In this document: piece by piece, positions 13,496-21,595 of the stretch | Position numbering within the stretch: the stretch's first letter is position 1 | Layout of the letters: every line of letters starts with the position of its first letter | The notes under the pieces: model-generated | Seen by the model: only the letters and a program-made list of their open reading frames with translations | Told to the model about the DNA's origin: nothing | Databases searched by the model: none | Virus record (IMG/VR): IMGVR_UViG_3300018432_000039 | Location: 1-27,959 of that record | Origin: a virus | Length of the DNA stretch: 27,959 nt | Reading direction: 5' to 3' (one strand) | Made by a program: the position numbers and the translations under genes

Positions 13496-14742
13496 CACGC
13501 GGCCTTAAGATACGCACCCGGCACGTCCGGAAGGCGGAATTGCGTCGCGCGATTCACATCATCTTCCAGCAACAGCGCACGAGTGAACCCGGTGCCGTTG
13601 TATGGAAGCGAAATCGCTTTGCCGTCGCCGATATCGTTCACATACTGAGTCGCGCCGTAGTTTTCCGAACCTAAGCGCCGCAGCCGGACGTTCAGGCCGT
13701 TGCGCATGATCGGCAGGATGTCATAGCTGCCGGTGCCTAAGTTTGCGTAATGATACCACAGGCGGCTACTGACCCGCTTCCAATCGGTCGCGGTCGCCGC
13801 GTAATAGTGCGCTTCGCTTGGGCCGATTTCGGTCCACGATCCAGTCAGGCCAGTTTCTGAAACGAACCGACGCGGGATATTGGTCGCAGTCATCGTGGCC
13901 AGATACCAAAACCCGTTCGAATAGAAAAAACGGGTGTAGCCGCTGGTCTGCGCAGTGACCGGAAGGTTCTGCGAAACCCAACTCAAAGAGTCGCCCCAGC
14001 TTGGCGATCGATAATAGGTGGTCGTGTTATTGGTCGCCAGCATCACGCCGGCCGGGCTGTGCTCCAGTTCGGCACTTCCATATTGCCAGTCCCAAAGGCT
14101 GAACGGACTTGCCGGCAAGCTTGTGGGCGTCTGGAAATAAGCCCACGTCGTCCCATCCCATCGCTGATAAGTTGTGCCGCCGGGGCCAGCGAACAGATAA
14201 TTGCCGGCCTTCGCCAAATAGGTTTGCGTTCTGGTCAGAGGGCCGGAAACCGTGGTCCACGTGATGCCATCAGCGCTGCGCTGCAAGCTGCCGGTGTCAT
14301 CATAACTGTAATAAATCGAACAGTAGAAATAGCCGTTTAAGAAAACCGGCGGGCTGGCGCTGCGCCCGGCTGCGCCAATGGACACAACCGCGCCGAATGT
14401 CGCGCCGTTGTCAGTAGATCGCCGCGCGCGGATTCCGATGCTCGAATTGCCGGTCACTATCAGGACAATGCCGTTCCCGTAGGCCGGCGGGCCGTAGGCC
14501 TGTTCATTGGAGGCGAACGCGGTGCCTTGCGTCGCTAGGGTGCCGTGCTTTTTGCCCTTGATCCAGTCATAGTGTGCGTGGCCGATCTTCGCATAGGCGG
14601 CGGGATAGGTCGCTTGCAGTTGCACGCTGCCGTCGGCCGGAATCCACGGCGATCCCGGCGCAACGGCGAAGGGGCGAATGTCGCCGACCTCCGACCCGCC
14701 AGCGCCGGAAATCTTCCGCAGTGCGCTTTGATTAACGAACAT
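13495..14742 (-). CDS. Asp-box (sialidase-like) tail fibre or receptor-binding protein
   Basis: A 415-residue protein. The ATG at 14742 overlaps the upstream stop as TGATG. Residues about 28-60 (PGSPWIPADGSVQLQATYPA, AYAKIGHAHYDW) resemble the N-terminal tag of phage tail-collar proteins. Two Asp-box motifs follow, RRSTDNGATFGAV at about 108-120 and RSADGITWTTV at about 155-165, with further YY/W-rich strands (TTYYRSPSWGDSLSWVSQNL, GFWYLATMTATNIPRRF), which suggests a beta-propeller of the sialidase-like kind. No catalytic Arg triad could be assigned, so it may bind a glycan rather than cut one. It is a good candidate for a receptor-binding tip. Confidence 0.75.
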   Translation of the reverse strand: MFVNQSALRKISGAGGSEVGDIRPFAVAPGSPWIPADGSVQLQATYPAAYAKIGHAHYDWIKGKKHGTLATQGTAFASNEQAYGPPAYGNGIVLIVTGNSSIGIRARRSTDNGATFGAVVSIGAAGRSASPPVFLNGYFYCSIYYSYDDTGSLQRSADGITWTTVSGPLTRTQTYLAKAGNYLFAGPGGTTYQRWDGTTWAYFQTPTSLPASPFSLWDWQYGSAELEHSPAGVMLATNNTTTYYRSPSWGDSLSWVSQNLPVTAQTSGYTRFFYSNGFWYLATMTATNIPRRFVSETGLTGSWTEIGPSEAHYYAATATDWKRVSSRLWYHYANLGTGSYDILPIMRNGLNVRLRRLGSENYGATQYVNDIGDGKAISLPYNGTGFTRALLLEDDVNRATQFRLPDVPGAYLKAA

Positions 14743-15101
14743 CACGCGTCCAGTTCAGCGATCACGTCCACGTGCGCTTCGATATCACCGTTCGCGCTGG
14801 CTGTGACGCGGATCGCGTCGCCCGCCTCCAGCACCTTCGGCGGCGTCTGCACAGCGTCACCGGCCTTGATGACCGTGCCCTTGATGATACTGCGCGCCAC
14901 ATCGGCAGCGCTATCGTCCATCCATTCAACGGTCAGCGCAGCATCGTTCACGCCATCGACGTTCGTGCCCAGAACTTGCACGATCTGGACCTTGCCGGCC
15001 GGGACGGTGTGCATGATCGTCGGCGTCGTGGTGACGGCGACCGCTGGCGGCGCGCTCAGCCGTCCGGTGCGCACCATGCTAAGATCACGGGCTGCTGTCA
15101 T
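14742..15101 (-). CDS. Small beta-sandwich-like virion protein
   Basis: A 119-residue protein with AAGGGACG before its ATG. It contains the repeating pattern of small phage surface proteins: TIMHTVPAGKVQIVQVLGTN, then DAALTVEWMDDSAA, then an alternating VIKAGDAVQTPPKVLEAGDA and IRVTASANGDIEAHVDVIAE. This reads as a beta-sandwich with PAGK and EAGDAIRV turns. It is probably virion-associated, as an accessory of the fibre tip or a decoration; no catalytic motif is visible. Its stop overlaps the Asp-box gene start. Confidence 0.7.
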   Translation of the reverse strand: MTAARDLSMVRTGRLSAPPAVAVTTTPTIMHTVPAGKVQIVQVLGTNVDGVNDAALTVEWMDDSAADVARSIIKGTVIKAGDAVQTPPKVLEAGDAIRVTASANGDIEAHVDVIAELDA

Positions 15102-15114
15102 GTCCGTTCGTCCC

Positions 15115-15783
15115 TTACATCCACGTCAGTCGAATAAAACCGTTCGCGGCGTTGCCGGGATAGCCCCCGCTATTTCCACCGCTGCCGCCGCCGTAGTTGC
15201 CGCCATTGGCGGCGGTATTTCCACCGGCCCCGGCTGGCGCGCCGCCGCTTGCGCCGCCCGTACTGCCGGCCGCATTACCCCCCGGCCCATCAGGTCCGGC
15301 TGCGCCGCCGCCGCCGCGCGACCCGCCCGTGCCACCCGCGAATTTTACGTCGCCCAGAGTATTGCCGGCGGCCGACCCGCCTGCCCCCGGAGTGTCCGCC
15401 GATCCGCCCGCGCCATATTCCGCGGCGCACAGCGTGGTGCCGATCGATGTTTCCGCGCGCACGGTAGTCATGCTGCCGCCACCGCTGACTGAAAGGTAAA
15501 GATTCGTGATCCCAGCCAGCGACATGGTTCGTTTAGCGTAGGCACCACCGCCGCCGCCTTGGCCGGACGCTGGTGGATCGGCGTCGCCATATCCCCGGCC
15601 GCCGGCCCCGATGCACTCCATGATGACTTTCGTCGCCCCGGGAAACTTAGGAACGGTCCCGCCGACGGCGTAAAGCACCACCTTTTTGCCAATGCCGCTT
15701 TTCTTGCGCGACGCCTGCGGGGCGTCGAACATGATCGGATGCGCCGGTCGGCCGGCCAGTGCGGTCGGTCGAACCGACGGCAT
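15115..15783 (-). CDS. Glycine-rich tail tip/adhesin-like protein
   Basis: A 222-residue protein starting directly after the upstream stop. The N-terminal part is ordinary and basic (MFDAPQASRKKSGIGKKVVL). From residue about 50 it has the pattern TKVIMECIGAGGRGYGDA, GQGGGGGAYAKR, LYLSVSGGGS, then a long Gly/Ala/Asn-rich section with GG, GGN and GGS motifs (about 120-212), ending FIRLTWM. The VIxxxGAGGxG..GGGGAY opening and FIRLTW ending are hallmarks of Gly-rich phage tail tips in which polyglycine-type helices pack together. Such tips carry receptor specificity in some phages. The receptor here is unknown. Confidence 0.8.
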   Translation of the reverse strand: MPSVRPTALAGRPAHPIMFDAPQASRKKSGIGKKVVLYAVGGTVPKFPGATKVIMECIGAGGRGYGDADPPASGQGGGGGAYAKRTMSLAGITNLYLSVSGGGSMTTVRAETSIGTTLCAAEYGAGGSADTPGAGGSAAGNTLGDVKFAGGTGGSRGGGGAAGPDGPGGNAAGSTGGASGGAPAGAGGNTAANGGNYGGGSGGNSGGYPGNAANGFIRLTWM

Positions 15784-16437
15784 TTAGTAATCACCCATAA
15801 AGGCGACCACATCGATATATTCGCCAGTGCCCAGCGCGTTACCGGCCCCAGCGAATAGACCCCAGCCGCTCGGCAGCATGATAAACCGATCCGGCGACCC
15901 GTCGATGAACGGCTTGTCGCTCGAAAGCACGTCAAGCGCGTTCGTCGCACCTAGGTTGCCGGCGTTCGCCGCCAACGTCGAAAGGCTTAGCTGGAATCCG
16001 CGCCACAGTTCCGAACCCGCCGGCATCGCTTCCGCGGCCGCCACGATGGCGGTCGGGAACGTCAAGGTGGTGGCGGTCACTGCCGACAGAACGGCCGCGA
16101 AGTCATTGGCGCGCGTGGTCGCGCCGCGCACGATCAGCACATCATCGGGCATCCAGCCGTCGGTCACAAACGAACCCACAGTGCGCGTGATGGTGTCCGG
16201 GCTGGCACCGTTGTCCACAAACGATCCCACGCCCATGTCGGCCTGCGCAGTCAAGCGCTGCGCCAAGTAAAGCCGCAGGGTATTCGCCGCGGTGTCGCTG
16301 CTGGAGGCGGACACGGCGTGCACCCGCGAACCAGACGCACCACCGGTGGCCACCCGCACGGGGCGGGATGAATGGCTGGGCGCAAGGCGCGCAGCTTGAT
16401 TGCGCCACGAACCGATCAGAAGTGGATCAAGTGCCAT
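15784..16437 (-). CDS. Hypothetical virion protein of the fibre module
   Basis: A 217-residue protein with a GAGGT site before the ATG. No family is recognised. It has Ser/Thr/Ala-rich beta sequence with two similar segments, MGVGSFVDNGASPDTI and VGSFVTDGWMPDDVLIV, suggesting a partial internal repeat, then FPTAIVAAAEAMPAGSELWR and a C-terminal YIDVVAFMGDY. There is no signal peptide or membrane helix. Position between a fibre and the glycine-rich tip suggests a structural part of the same appendage. The next gene's ATG follows its stop with no spacing, so expression is probably coupled. Confidence 0.7.
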   Translation of the reverse strand: MALDPLLIGSWRNQAARLAPSHSSRPVRVATGGASGSRVHAVSASSSDTAANTLRLYLAQRLTAQADMGVGSFVDNGASPDTITRTVGSFVTDGWMPDDVLIVRGATTRANDFAAVLSAVTATTLTFPTAIVAAAEAMPAGSELWRGFQLSLSTLAANAGNLGATNALDVLSSDKPFIDGSPDRFIMLPSGWGLFAGAGNALGTGEYIDVVAFMGDY

Positions 16438-16446
16438 TTTGTGACC

Positions 16447-17667
16447 TCACAGAAAACGTGATGCGATGAAAAGCCGGCGCGTTCGTTCTAGCCTTGCCCC
16501 CGCGGCTTCGATCACGTCTAGGCGAGTATCTAGCGCGGCATCGGCGGCGGTCAGCGCAACGTCGGCGGCGGTGTGGGCAGCGTCGGCAGCCGTATGGGCA
16601 GCAAGGGCGGCAGCTAAGCCCGTTATGTCGGCGATGGCATGCGAGTGCAAGCCGGTGCCGTCGCCGTTCAGGAACAGCGCGTCGGTTTCGGCTTTCGTGT
16701 AGAAGTCGCCGGCAAGGTTCGCGACGTGGCCGCGGGCCGATACATAGGCCCCGATCGGCGCGGCCGTTGTCAGCGTCACGTTCGGAGTCGCCGTGGTGTA
16801 ATCGACACCAGCAACCAGCTTCACGCCGTTCAGGAACACATCCATCGCGGTGAAGCCGCCGGTGATCGTGAACACCGACTGCGGCGCGACCAGCGGACCG
16901 AAGTCGGCGCTGCGCGAACCGGCGATCGACACGTTCGCCAGATTGCCCCACGTCGCGCCGTTATAGACGCGGGTCACGTTCAGGGCGGTGTTGAAATAGA
17001 ACTGACCGGTGGTCGAAGGGCCGGCAGGATCAGCAGCCAACGGCCCCAGATACTTCGAAAGCATGTCAGCAAGCGCTGCCGCACTTGCCGCCGCGGCGAC
17101 GCTTGCCGCGGTCGCAGATGTTGCCGCCGCGGTCGCTGACACGCTGGCGTCGGCGACCATTTCCCAGTGCGCCTGCGGTGATCCTGACCCGCTGGAAATG
17201 ATCCAGTCATCGTGCGGCCCGGGATCACCCCAGAATGCGATGACTTGCACGAACAGTTCGCCGAATTCCCGATCATAGCTGATCCGGCGCGCGATCGCGT
17301 AATCAGCGGTCGTGCCCTCGCGCTCCAGCGTGATGTTCGGCGAAGCGTGAAACAGTTCGCGTTCGGGGCCTTCCGGGATGATGAAGGTGTAATAAGCATC
17401 TTGCTCCAGCAAATGTTCGGTTTCGCTGGTCGCGGTCAGAAAGCCATATTCGGTCATCGCTGTGACCCGCTCGATGGCGGGCAACAGGATATCGTTCACG
17501 CGGGACAGCACCAGCGTGTTCACTTCCGCAATCGCGGCGTCTAATTCGGGCTGGAGGGCTTCGGCGGCATGCAAGCGGCCGTCAAGGTCATCTAGGACCT
17601 TGTTCCACAGCCGATCGGTGATATCGGTTGCAGGCTTGACCCGATATTGTTCAAACTTTCGCGTCAC
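16447..17667 (-). CDS. Tail fibre protein with heptad-repeat stalk
   Basis: A 406-residue protein with a GTG start that overlaps the small gene upstream by 17 bases. The N-terminus (MTRKFEQYRVKPATDITDRL) is probably the attachment part. Residues about 170-200 are an Ala-rich coiled coil (ASVSATAAATSATAASVAAA). The centre has the GQFYFNTALNVTRVYNGATW motif common in phage fibres, then beta strands (FTAMDVFLNGVKLVAGVDYT) and the FYTKAETDALFL segment seen near many fibre C-termini. It ends in exact seven-residue repeats (AHTAADA type) and a basic tail. Probably a trimeric fibre shaft; the following genes may supply its tip. Confidence 0.85.
   Translation of the reverse strand: MTRKFEQYRVKPATDITDRLWNKVLDDLDGRLHAAEALQPELDAAIAEVNTLVLSRVNDILLPAIERVTAMTEYGFLTATSETEHLLEQDAYYTFIIPEGPERELFHASPNITLEREGTTADYAIARRISYDREFGELFVQVIAFWGDPGPHDDWIISSGSGSPQAHWEMVADASVSATAAATSATAASVAAAASAAALADMLSKYLGPLAADPAGPSTTGQFYFNTALNVTRVYNGATWGNLANVSIAGSRSADFGPLVAPQSVFTITGGFTAMDVFLNGVKLVAGVDYTTATPNVTLTTAAPIGAYVSARGHVANLAGDFYTKAETDALFLNGDGTGLHSHAIADITGLAAALAAHTAADAAHTAADVALTAADAALDTRLDVIEAAGARLERTRRLFIASRFL
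16538..16618 (-). repeat. 21-bp tandem repeat in fibre gene (coiled-coil heptads)
   Basis: Three full units of 21 bases (16538-16558, 16559-16579, 16580-16600) and a partial fourth encode AAHTAAD-type heptads. They are imperfect at the DNA level, so the array is not very recent. Unit gain or loss would keep the frame and change stalk length by one heptad. Confidence 0.7.
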
Positions 17668-17911
17668 TGGTGCCGGCCGCCTGAACCGCTTGAATTTCTT
17701 CGCTGCGATCGACTGCGCCCTGATCAGTCAGGACGCCAAGCGCCGCGGAACTGACCCGATGCGGATTGAACGCTGGCGAAAGCGGCTTGCGCACGCCGGG
17801 CACGCGACCCGGCTGGTTCAGCCAGACGCGGTGCATCACTTCACCTTCCGGCGTTGATTGAACCGGTTCCGACGCCTTGTCTGGCGCTTTGTTGTCAGGC
17901 GCTTTTGCCAT
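17651..17911 (-). CDS. Small hypothetical protein between fibre genes
   Basis: An 86-residue protein with AAAGGGA before the ATG. The N-terminus is a Lys/Asp/Pro-rich low-complexity stretch (MAKAPDNKAPDKASEP). The rest has MHRVWLNQPGRVPGVRKPL and SSAALGVLTDQGAVDRSEEI; the final LTDQGAVD resembles LLDQGVLG of the 100-residue gene at 23080-23382, perhaps a shared fold. No signal peptide or membrane helix. It overlaps the next fibre gene by 17 bases. A minor virion or assembly role is likely from context only. Confidence 0.65.
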   Translation of the reverse strand: MAKAPDNKAPDKASEPVQSTPEGEVMHRVWLNQPGRVPGVRKPLSPAFNPHRVSSAALGVLTDQGAVDRSEEIQAVQAAGTSDAKV

Positions 17912-17936
17912 CGCTGGTCCCTTTCAGATCGTCGGC

Positions 17937-20228
17937 TTAGCTGGCCACATAGGTGACTTCGGACACCACCGGCAGTTCGGTCACGTCGGTGGTCGCGCCG
18001 TCGGTGATCGGCCTGATCGAAGTCGTGGAAGGCACCGTGAATGACGCGCGGCGCTCCACGATCCCCGGGATATCTTCCCGATCGCTGGTCGCAGTCGGAT
18101 TGTAGACCGTCCCGCCGCCCGCCGGTGTCCACAGCTTCGGCAGAATGTCATGCTTCACTTCATCGAAGTTTTCGATGACGGTCAGCGTTTCAACGGCGGT
18201 GGAGGCGGCAGCAAGGGTGCGCGTCGCCGACACGTGCCGCATCGCAGCCGCGGGCCGTGTCACCTTCACTTCCGAACCGGTCAGGTTGATTCCGACTTGG
18301 TTGGCGCGCGTGCCTTGCATGGTCAGACGAATGCTGGTCTGCGCCGGAAGGCCGACGAACGGGTTCGGCCCGCCCGGTTCGAACATATACCAGTTCGGCG
18401 AACCAACCGGGCGGAACTCCCATTCCGCCTTCGCGGACTGCGGCACCACCATGTCGGCCAGAATGTCGATCGAAGCGAGACCGCCAGCCAGTGCAACCGG
18501 CGTGAATTCGATCACCGTGCGCTGATGCGCGAACGCGCAAATCCCGAAATCGATCAGGAAGTTGTGGGAAGGATCGTTCTGCCAGAAGTTACCGACCGAA
18601 CGATAGAACAGCGTGCCGTCGGCGTAATCCAGCGCCGTGGTGACCGAAACGAAATGGTTGCCGGGCGTGATGACGGCGAAGCCATACACCTTGCCGGATT
18701 CCAGATAGGTCGGCGGGAACGGATAGCGGAAATTGATGATGCCGCCGGTGTCCAGCTTAAGCTGCGCACGCGGCACCGTGGTGATCCCGATCACGCGGTT
18801 CATGTCGGGCGTGCCGTCATCGCGCGTTTCGCAGATTGCGAACGTCACGTCACCGGACACGTCAAGCCGCGGGAAGTTCACGCCCCACGAATTGATCCAC
18901 ATATCCTGCGAAATGGTCAGCGTTTGCACCCACGCATAGCCACCATAGCCGACGGCCGGCGGGCTGGTGCGGTTCCAGTAGGGCGATCCACTAACGTCAC
19001 CCCATTTTTTCGACACGCGATAGAGCACCGTCCCGGTGACGGCATCGATCTGGTTCGTCGGCAGCGCCTGAAAAATTTCGCCGGCCTTTTCGAAGATGCC
19101 GCGTTCAACGTCGATCCAGCGTCCGCTGCCCCACCAGTTCGATGACTGAGCGACAAAGAATTCCGCACCGAACCGGACGCGATGCCGGGCCATGTCGGAA
19201 ACGACGATCGAACTGGTCAAATAATTGAACTGGTTTAGCGCCACCGATCCATCGTTCGACCGGATCGGGCGGGCGCGCAGTTCGGTGTAGACCGGCAGGA
19301 TCAGACCGTTGTCGTGTTCGATGAATTTGTCATCGGTCGGATTCGCCAGCGTCAACGGCGCGCCGTTTGCGCCATTGCTGGCCGCGTTCGGGAAGCGCAG
19401 GCCTTCCATGATTTTTGCCGCATAGCCGGCGAATCCGGTGTCGGTTTCCAGCAGATCAAGGAAATAGTCGGTGCCGTAGTCAGTCGCATCGTCCGGCAGA
19501 TCGACCTTCGCCTTCACGCGCGCCACGTCGCGGGCGACGCGGTTCACATAGGTCTGCGAAGCCTTCGTGCGCAGTTCGTTCGCCAGCCTCGAAATGTCGC
19601 CTTCCAGCGTTTCCAGCCGGGCGTTCCAGCGATCCATTTCAAGGCCCAGCAGATAGGCCATGTTGTAGACTTCGCGCACGCTCTTGACGCGGTTCAGGTC
19701 GATCATCTGGATCGACAGAACGCCGGTCGAATCCAGTGTGACATAGGCGATCGCCAGCAGATTATCGGCGATCACCTTCGGCGTCGGCGACGCTGATTCG
19801 TTGCCCAGTTCGAACGATACTGATGCAAGCCGCCAGTTTTCAGTCGCGTGCGGTCGCGCTTCGGTGACGCGGGTCACCACGTCTTTCAGGAATTCGCGAT
19901 CCTCCACGCGGGCGTTCTGCCCCTCTGGAGGCGCGCCCGAAACGACGATCGTGGCGATCCGGCGGGTCGCAATCGGCAGATGCTGCTGGAAGGAAATTTC
20001 CGCGGCCTGTTCGGTGAAAAACACCGGGCCGGCGTTATACATCGCGCCCGGCGCGACGATCACAGTGAAGGGCGGGCTTTCGGTGACATTGAACCCGGAA
20101 AAGGCCTTGCCCGGTTCGATGCCATCCTTCGAAATTCGGTCAAGCGAAGCGCGGGTGAAACCGGCTTGCGTGTTGTAATCTTCGGCGGTCGCCTTCTGAA
20201 AGTCGCTCCACCTGACCTGCTTTTCCAT
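17937..20228 (-). CDS. Large tail protein (DUF4815-like), probable fibre/baseplate appendage
   Basis: A 763-residue protein following gpI, where P2 carries its fibre gene H. The N-terminus (QVRWSDFQKATAEDYNTQAG, VTESPPFTVIVAPGAMYNAG) resembles the DUF4815-type opening of baseplate-attached proteins. Residues about 200-245 are a coiled coil (LLGLEMDRWNARLETLEGDI). The middle and C-terminal parts are beta-rich (MWINSWGVNFPRLDVSGDVT, YLESGKVYGFAVITPGNHFV, TSIRLTMQGTRANQVGINLT), of the kind seen in fibre adhesion domains. It probably links baseplate to receptor-binding tips. The family assignment is from resemblance, not a diagnostic motif. AAGGGCGAG precedes the ATG. Confidence 0.8.
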   Translation of the reverse strand: MEKQVRWSDFQKATAEDYNTQAGFTRASLDRISKDGIEPGKAFSGFNVTESPPFTVIVAPGAMYNAGPVFFTEQAAEISFQQHLPIATRRIATIVVSGAPPEGQNARVEDREFLKDVVTRVTEARPHATENWRLASVSFELGNESASPTPKVIADNLLAIAYVTLDSTGVLSIQMIDLNRVKSVREVYNMAYLLGLEMDRWNARLETLEGDISRLANELRTKASQTYVNRVARDVARVKAKVDLPDDATDYGTDYFLDLLETDTGFAGYAAKIMEGLRFPNAASNGANGAPLTLANPTDDKFIEHDNGLILPVYTELRARPIRSNDGSVALNQFNYLTSSIVVSDMARHRVRFGAEFFVAQSSNWWGSGRWIDVERGIFEKAGEIFQALPTNQIDAVTGTVLYRVSKKWGDVSGSPYWNRTSPPAVGYGGYAWVQTLTISQDMWINSWGVNFPRLDVSGDVTFAICETRDDGTPDMNRVIGITTVPRAQLKLDTGGIINFRYPFPPTYLESGKVYGFAVITPGNHFVSVTTALDYADGTLFYRSVGNFWQNDPSHNFLIDFGICAFAHQRTVIEFTPVALAGGLASIDILADMVVPQSAKAEWEFRPVGSPNWYMFEPGGPNPFVGLPAQTSIRLTMQGTRANQVGINLTGSEVKVTRPAAAMRHVSATRTLAAASTAVETLTVIENFDEVKHDILPKLWTPAGGGTVYNPTATSDREDIPGIVERRASFTVPSTTSIRPITDGATTDVTELPVVSEVTYVAS

Positions 20229-20243
20229 GGTGCTTGCTCGCCC

Positions 20244-21593
20244 TTACAGATAGCGCCGCGCGCGGCTTGCGAATTTGTGTTGCCCGTCGAACCGAATGTG
20301 GTCTCTGAATTCAATAGGACGGGTCGTCTGGAAAGTCACCTGAATCGTGTCGTCAAGCGCCATCGCCGCTTCGACAGACTTCAACGCGCGGTCGGTGCGC
20401 GTCAAGTCATCGTCCACAAGGAAGTTTTCACCGACGAAATCCTGATCCAGAACCAGTTCCATCGGACCTAGAATCCGATCGGCTTGGATCATCAGTTCGG
20501 CCCGGCGCTTCGGCATGCCCAGCCGGGCATCGTCCAAAAAGTCGCCTTTCAGGCCAACCGGCCCTTCGATATCCGGGTCATAGTATCGAAGCCGGTCGAA
20601 CACTAGGAACGGCGAATTGTCTGGGACCAGAAAGTAATCAGTCAGCGGATCGCCGTCCACGCACATGCCCCAGCCGGCGAACCCTTCGCGCGTGCCCCGT
20701 TCATAGCGTGGAATCCACGGCTCCGGTGCATCGACCACATATTCCGGCCGATAGGGCACCACATAGGTGACCGGGAAATCGGTTTCCGAATGGTAGTAAT
20801 CCCGGTGTAATTCATAGGTGACGATTTTCGCGGTGACTTCCTCGCCGCCGATGAATTCACTGTCCAGAAAACCGTCGGTTTTGAACAGCGCCGCGCCGGC
20901 CAGACCGTCCAGCGCCACGCGCTCGAAATCGATCCCGACGCCGTTTTCCACGCGGGTGACCGACTCGTAAGTGCGCAGGTTTGTTTCGACGCCGTTGCGA
21001 AACAGCGTGGTGCGCCGGCCGGCCAGCACCGGGCCGCGATCGACCGGCAGGAATTCGGCGTCCATAAACGACCCGCCGGCACCCGAAAGCGGCGTTTCAT
21101 CCGGATCGTCGAACCAGACTGCGCCATCGTCGCTTTCGAAGTATTTGCCCTTATAGATGCGGATTTCAGGCAGTAGCGAAAGCCATGCGTCGAATTCAGA
21201 CTTCGACGCATTCGTGCCAAGGAACAGGCCCTGCGGCGGCGTCACATACTGCAACAGCTTAAGGTCGCCACCCGGGTTCACCGGATAGGACATGACCTCC
21301 AGCGCCATTTCGATGGCGACAACGGTCCCGCGGGCGGCCTTGAACTTCCACTGGTCGGCAACCCATCGGCGTTGAACAGCTTCCGGCCACGCATCATCCC
21401 ATAGCGAAACGCCCAGCGCCCACGCCAAATATGGAAGGTTCTGCGCCGTGGTGCGCCATGGGTCCCATGTGTCGATGATCAGTTCAGCATTGATGGATAG
21501 CAGCTTGTGCACATCCACATCGGCCATCGCCCGTTCAAGGCCGGTGGCCGACTGATAGATCAGCTTTGACCCTAGGGTGGACGGTGTGAACAT
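20244..21593 (-). CDS. I: Baseplate protein I (P2 gpI-like), extended
   Basis: A 449-residue protein, much longer than P2 gpI (about 176). The first 105 residues match the family: ERAMADVDVHKLLSIN, then INAELIIDTWDPWRTTAQNL, LPYLAWALGVSLWDDAWPEA and QRRWVADQWKFKAARGTVVA. The next 340 residues are unlike gpI and rich in Asp, Tyr and Phe (IRIYKGKYFESDDGAVWFDD, TYELHRDYYHSETDFPVTYV), probably beta-structured. The family forms the wedge and helps attach fibres; the extra region may hold the following fibre. It starts two bases after the gpJ stop. Confidence 0.9.
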   Translation of the reverse strand: MFTPSTLGSKLIYQSATGLERAMADVDVHKLLSINAELIIDTWDPWRTTAQNLPYLAWALGVSLWDDAWPEAVQRRWVADQWKFKAARGTVVAIEMALEVMSYPVNPGGDLKLLQYVTPPQGLFLGTNASKSEFDAWLSLLPEIRIYKGKYFESDDGAVWFDDPDETPLSGAGGSFMDAEFLPVDRGPVLAGRRTTLFRNGVETNLRTYESVTRVENGVGIDFERVALDGLAGAALFKTDGFLDSEFIGGEEVTAKIVTYELHRDYYHSETDFPVTYVVPYRPEYVVDAPEPWIPRYERGTREGFAGWGMCVDGDPLTDYFLVPDNSPFLVFDRLRYYDPDIEGPVGLKGDFLDDARLGMPKRRAELMIQADRILGPMELVLDQDFVGENFLVDDDLTRTDRALKSVEAAMALDDTIQVTFQTTRPIEFRDHIRFDGQHKFASRARRYL

Positions 21594-21595
21594 TC

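Noticed and set aside
16427-16951. Minus-strand Arg/Cys-rich frame in the fibre gene
   Set aside because: It is a shadow of the fibre coding frame; Arg/Cys richness is the usual effect of reading GC-rich codons out of frame.
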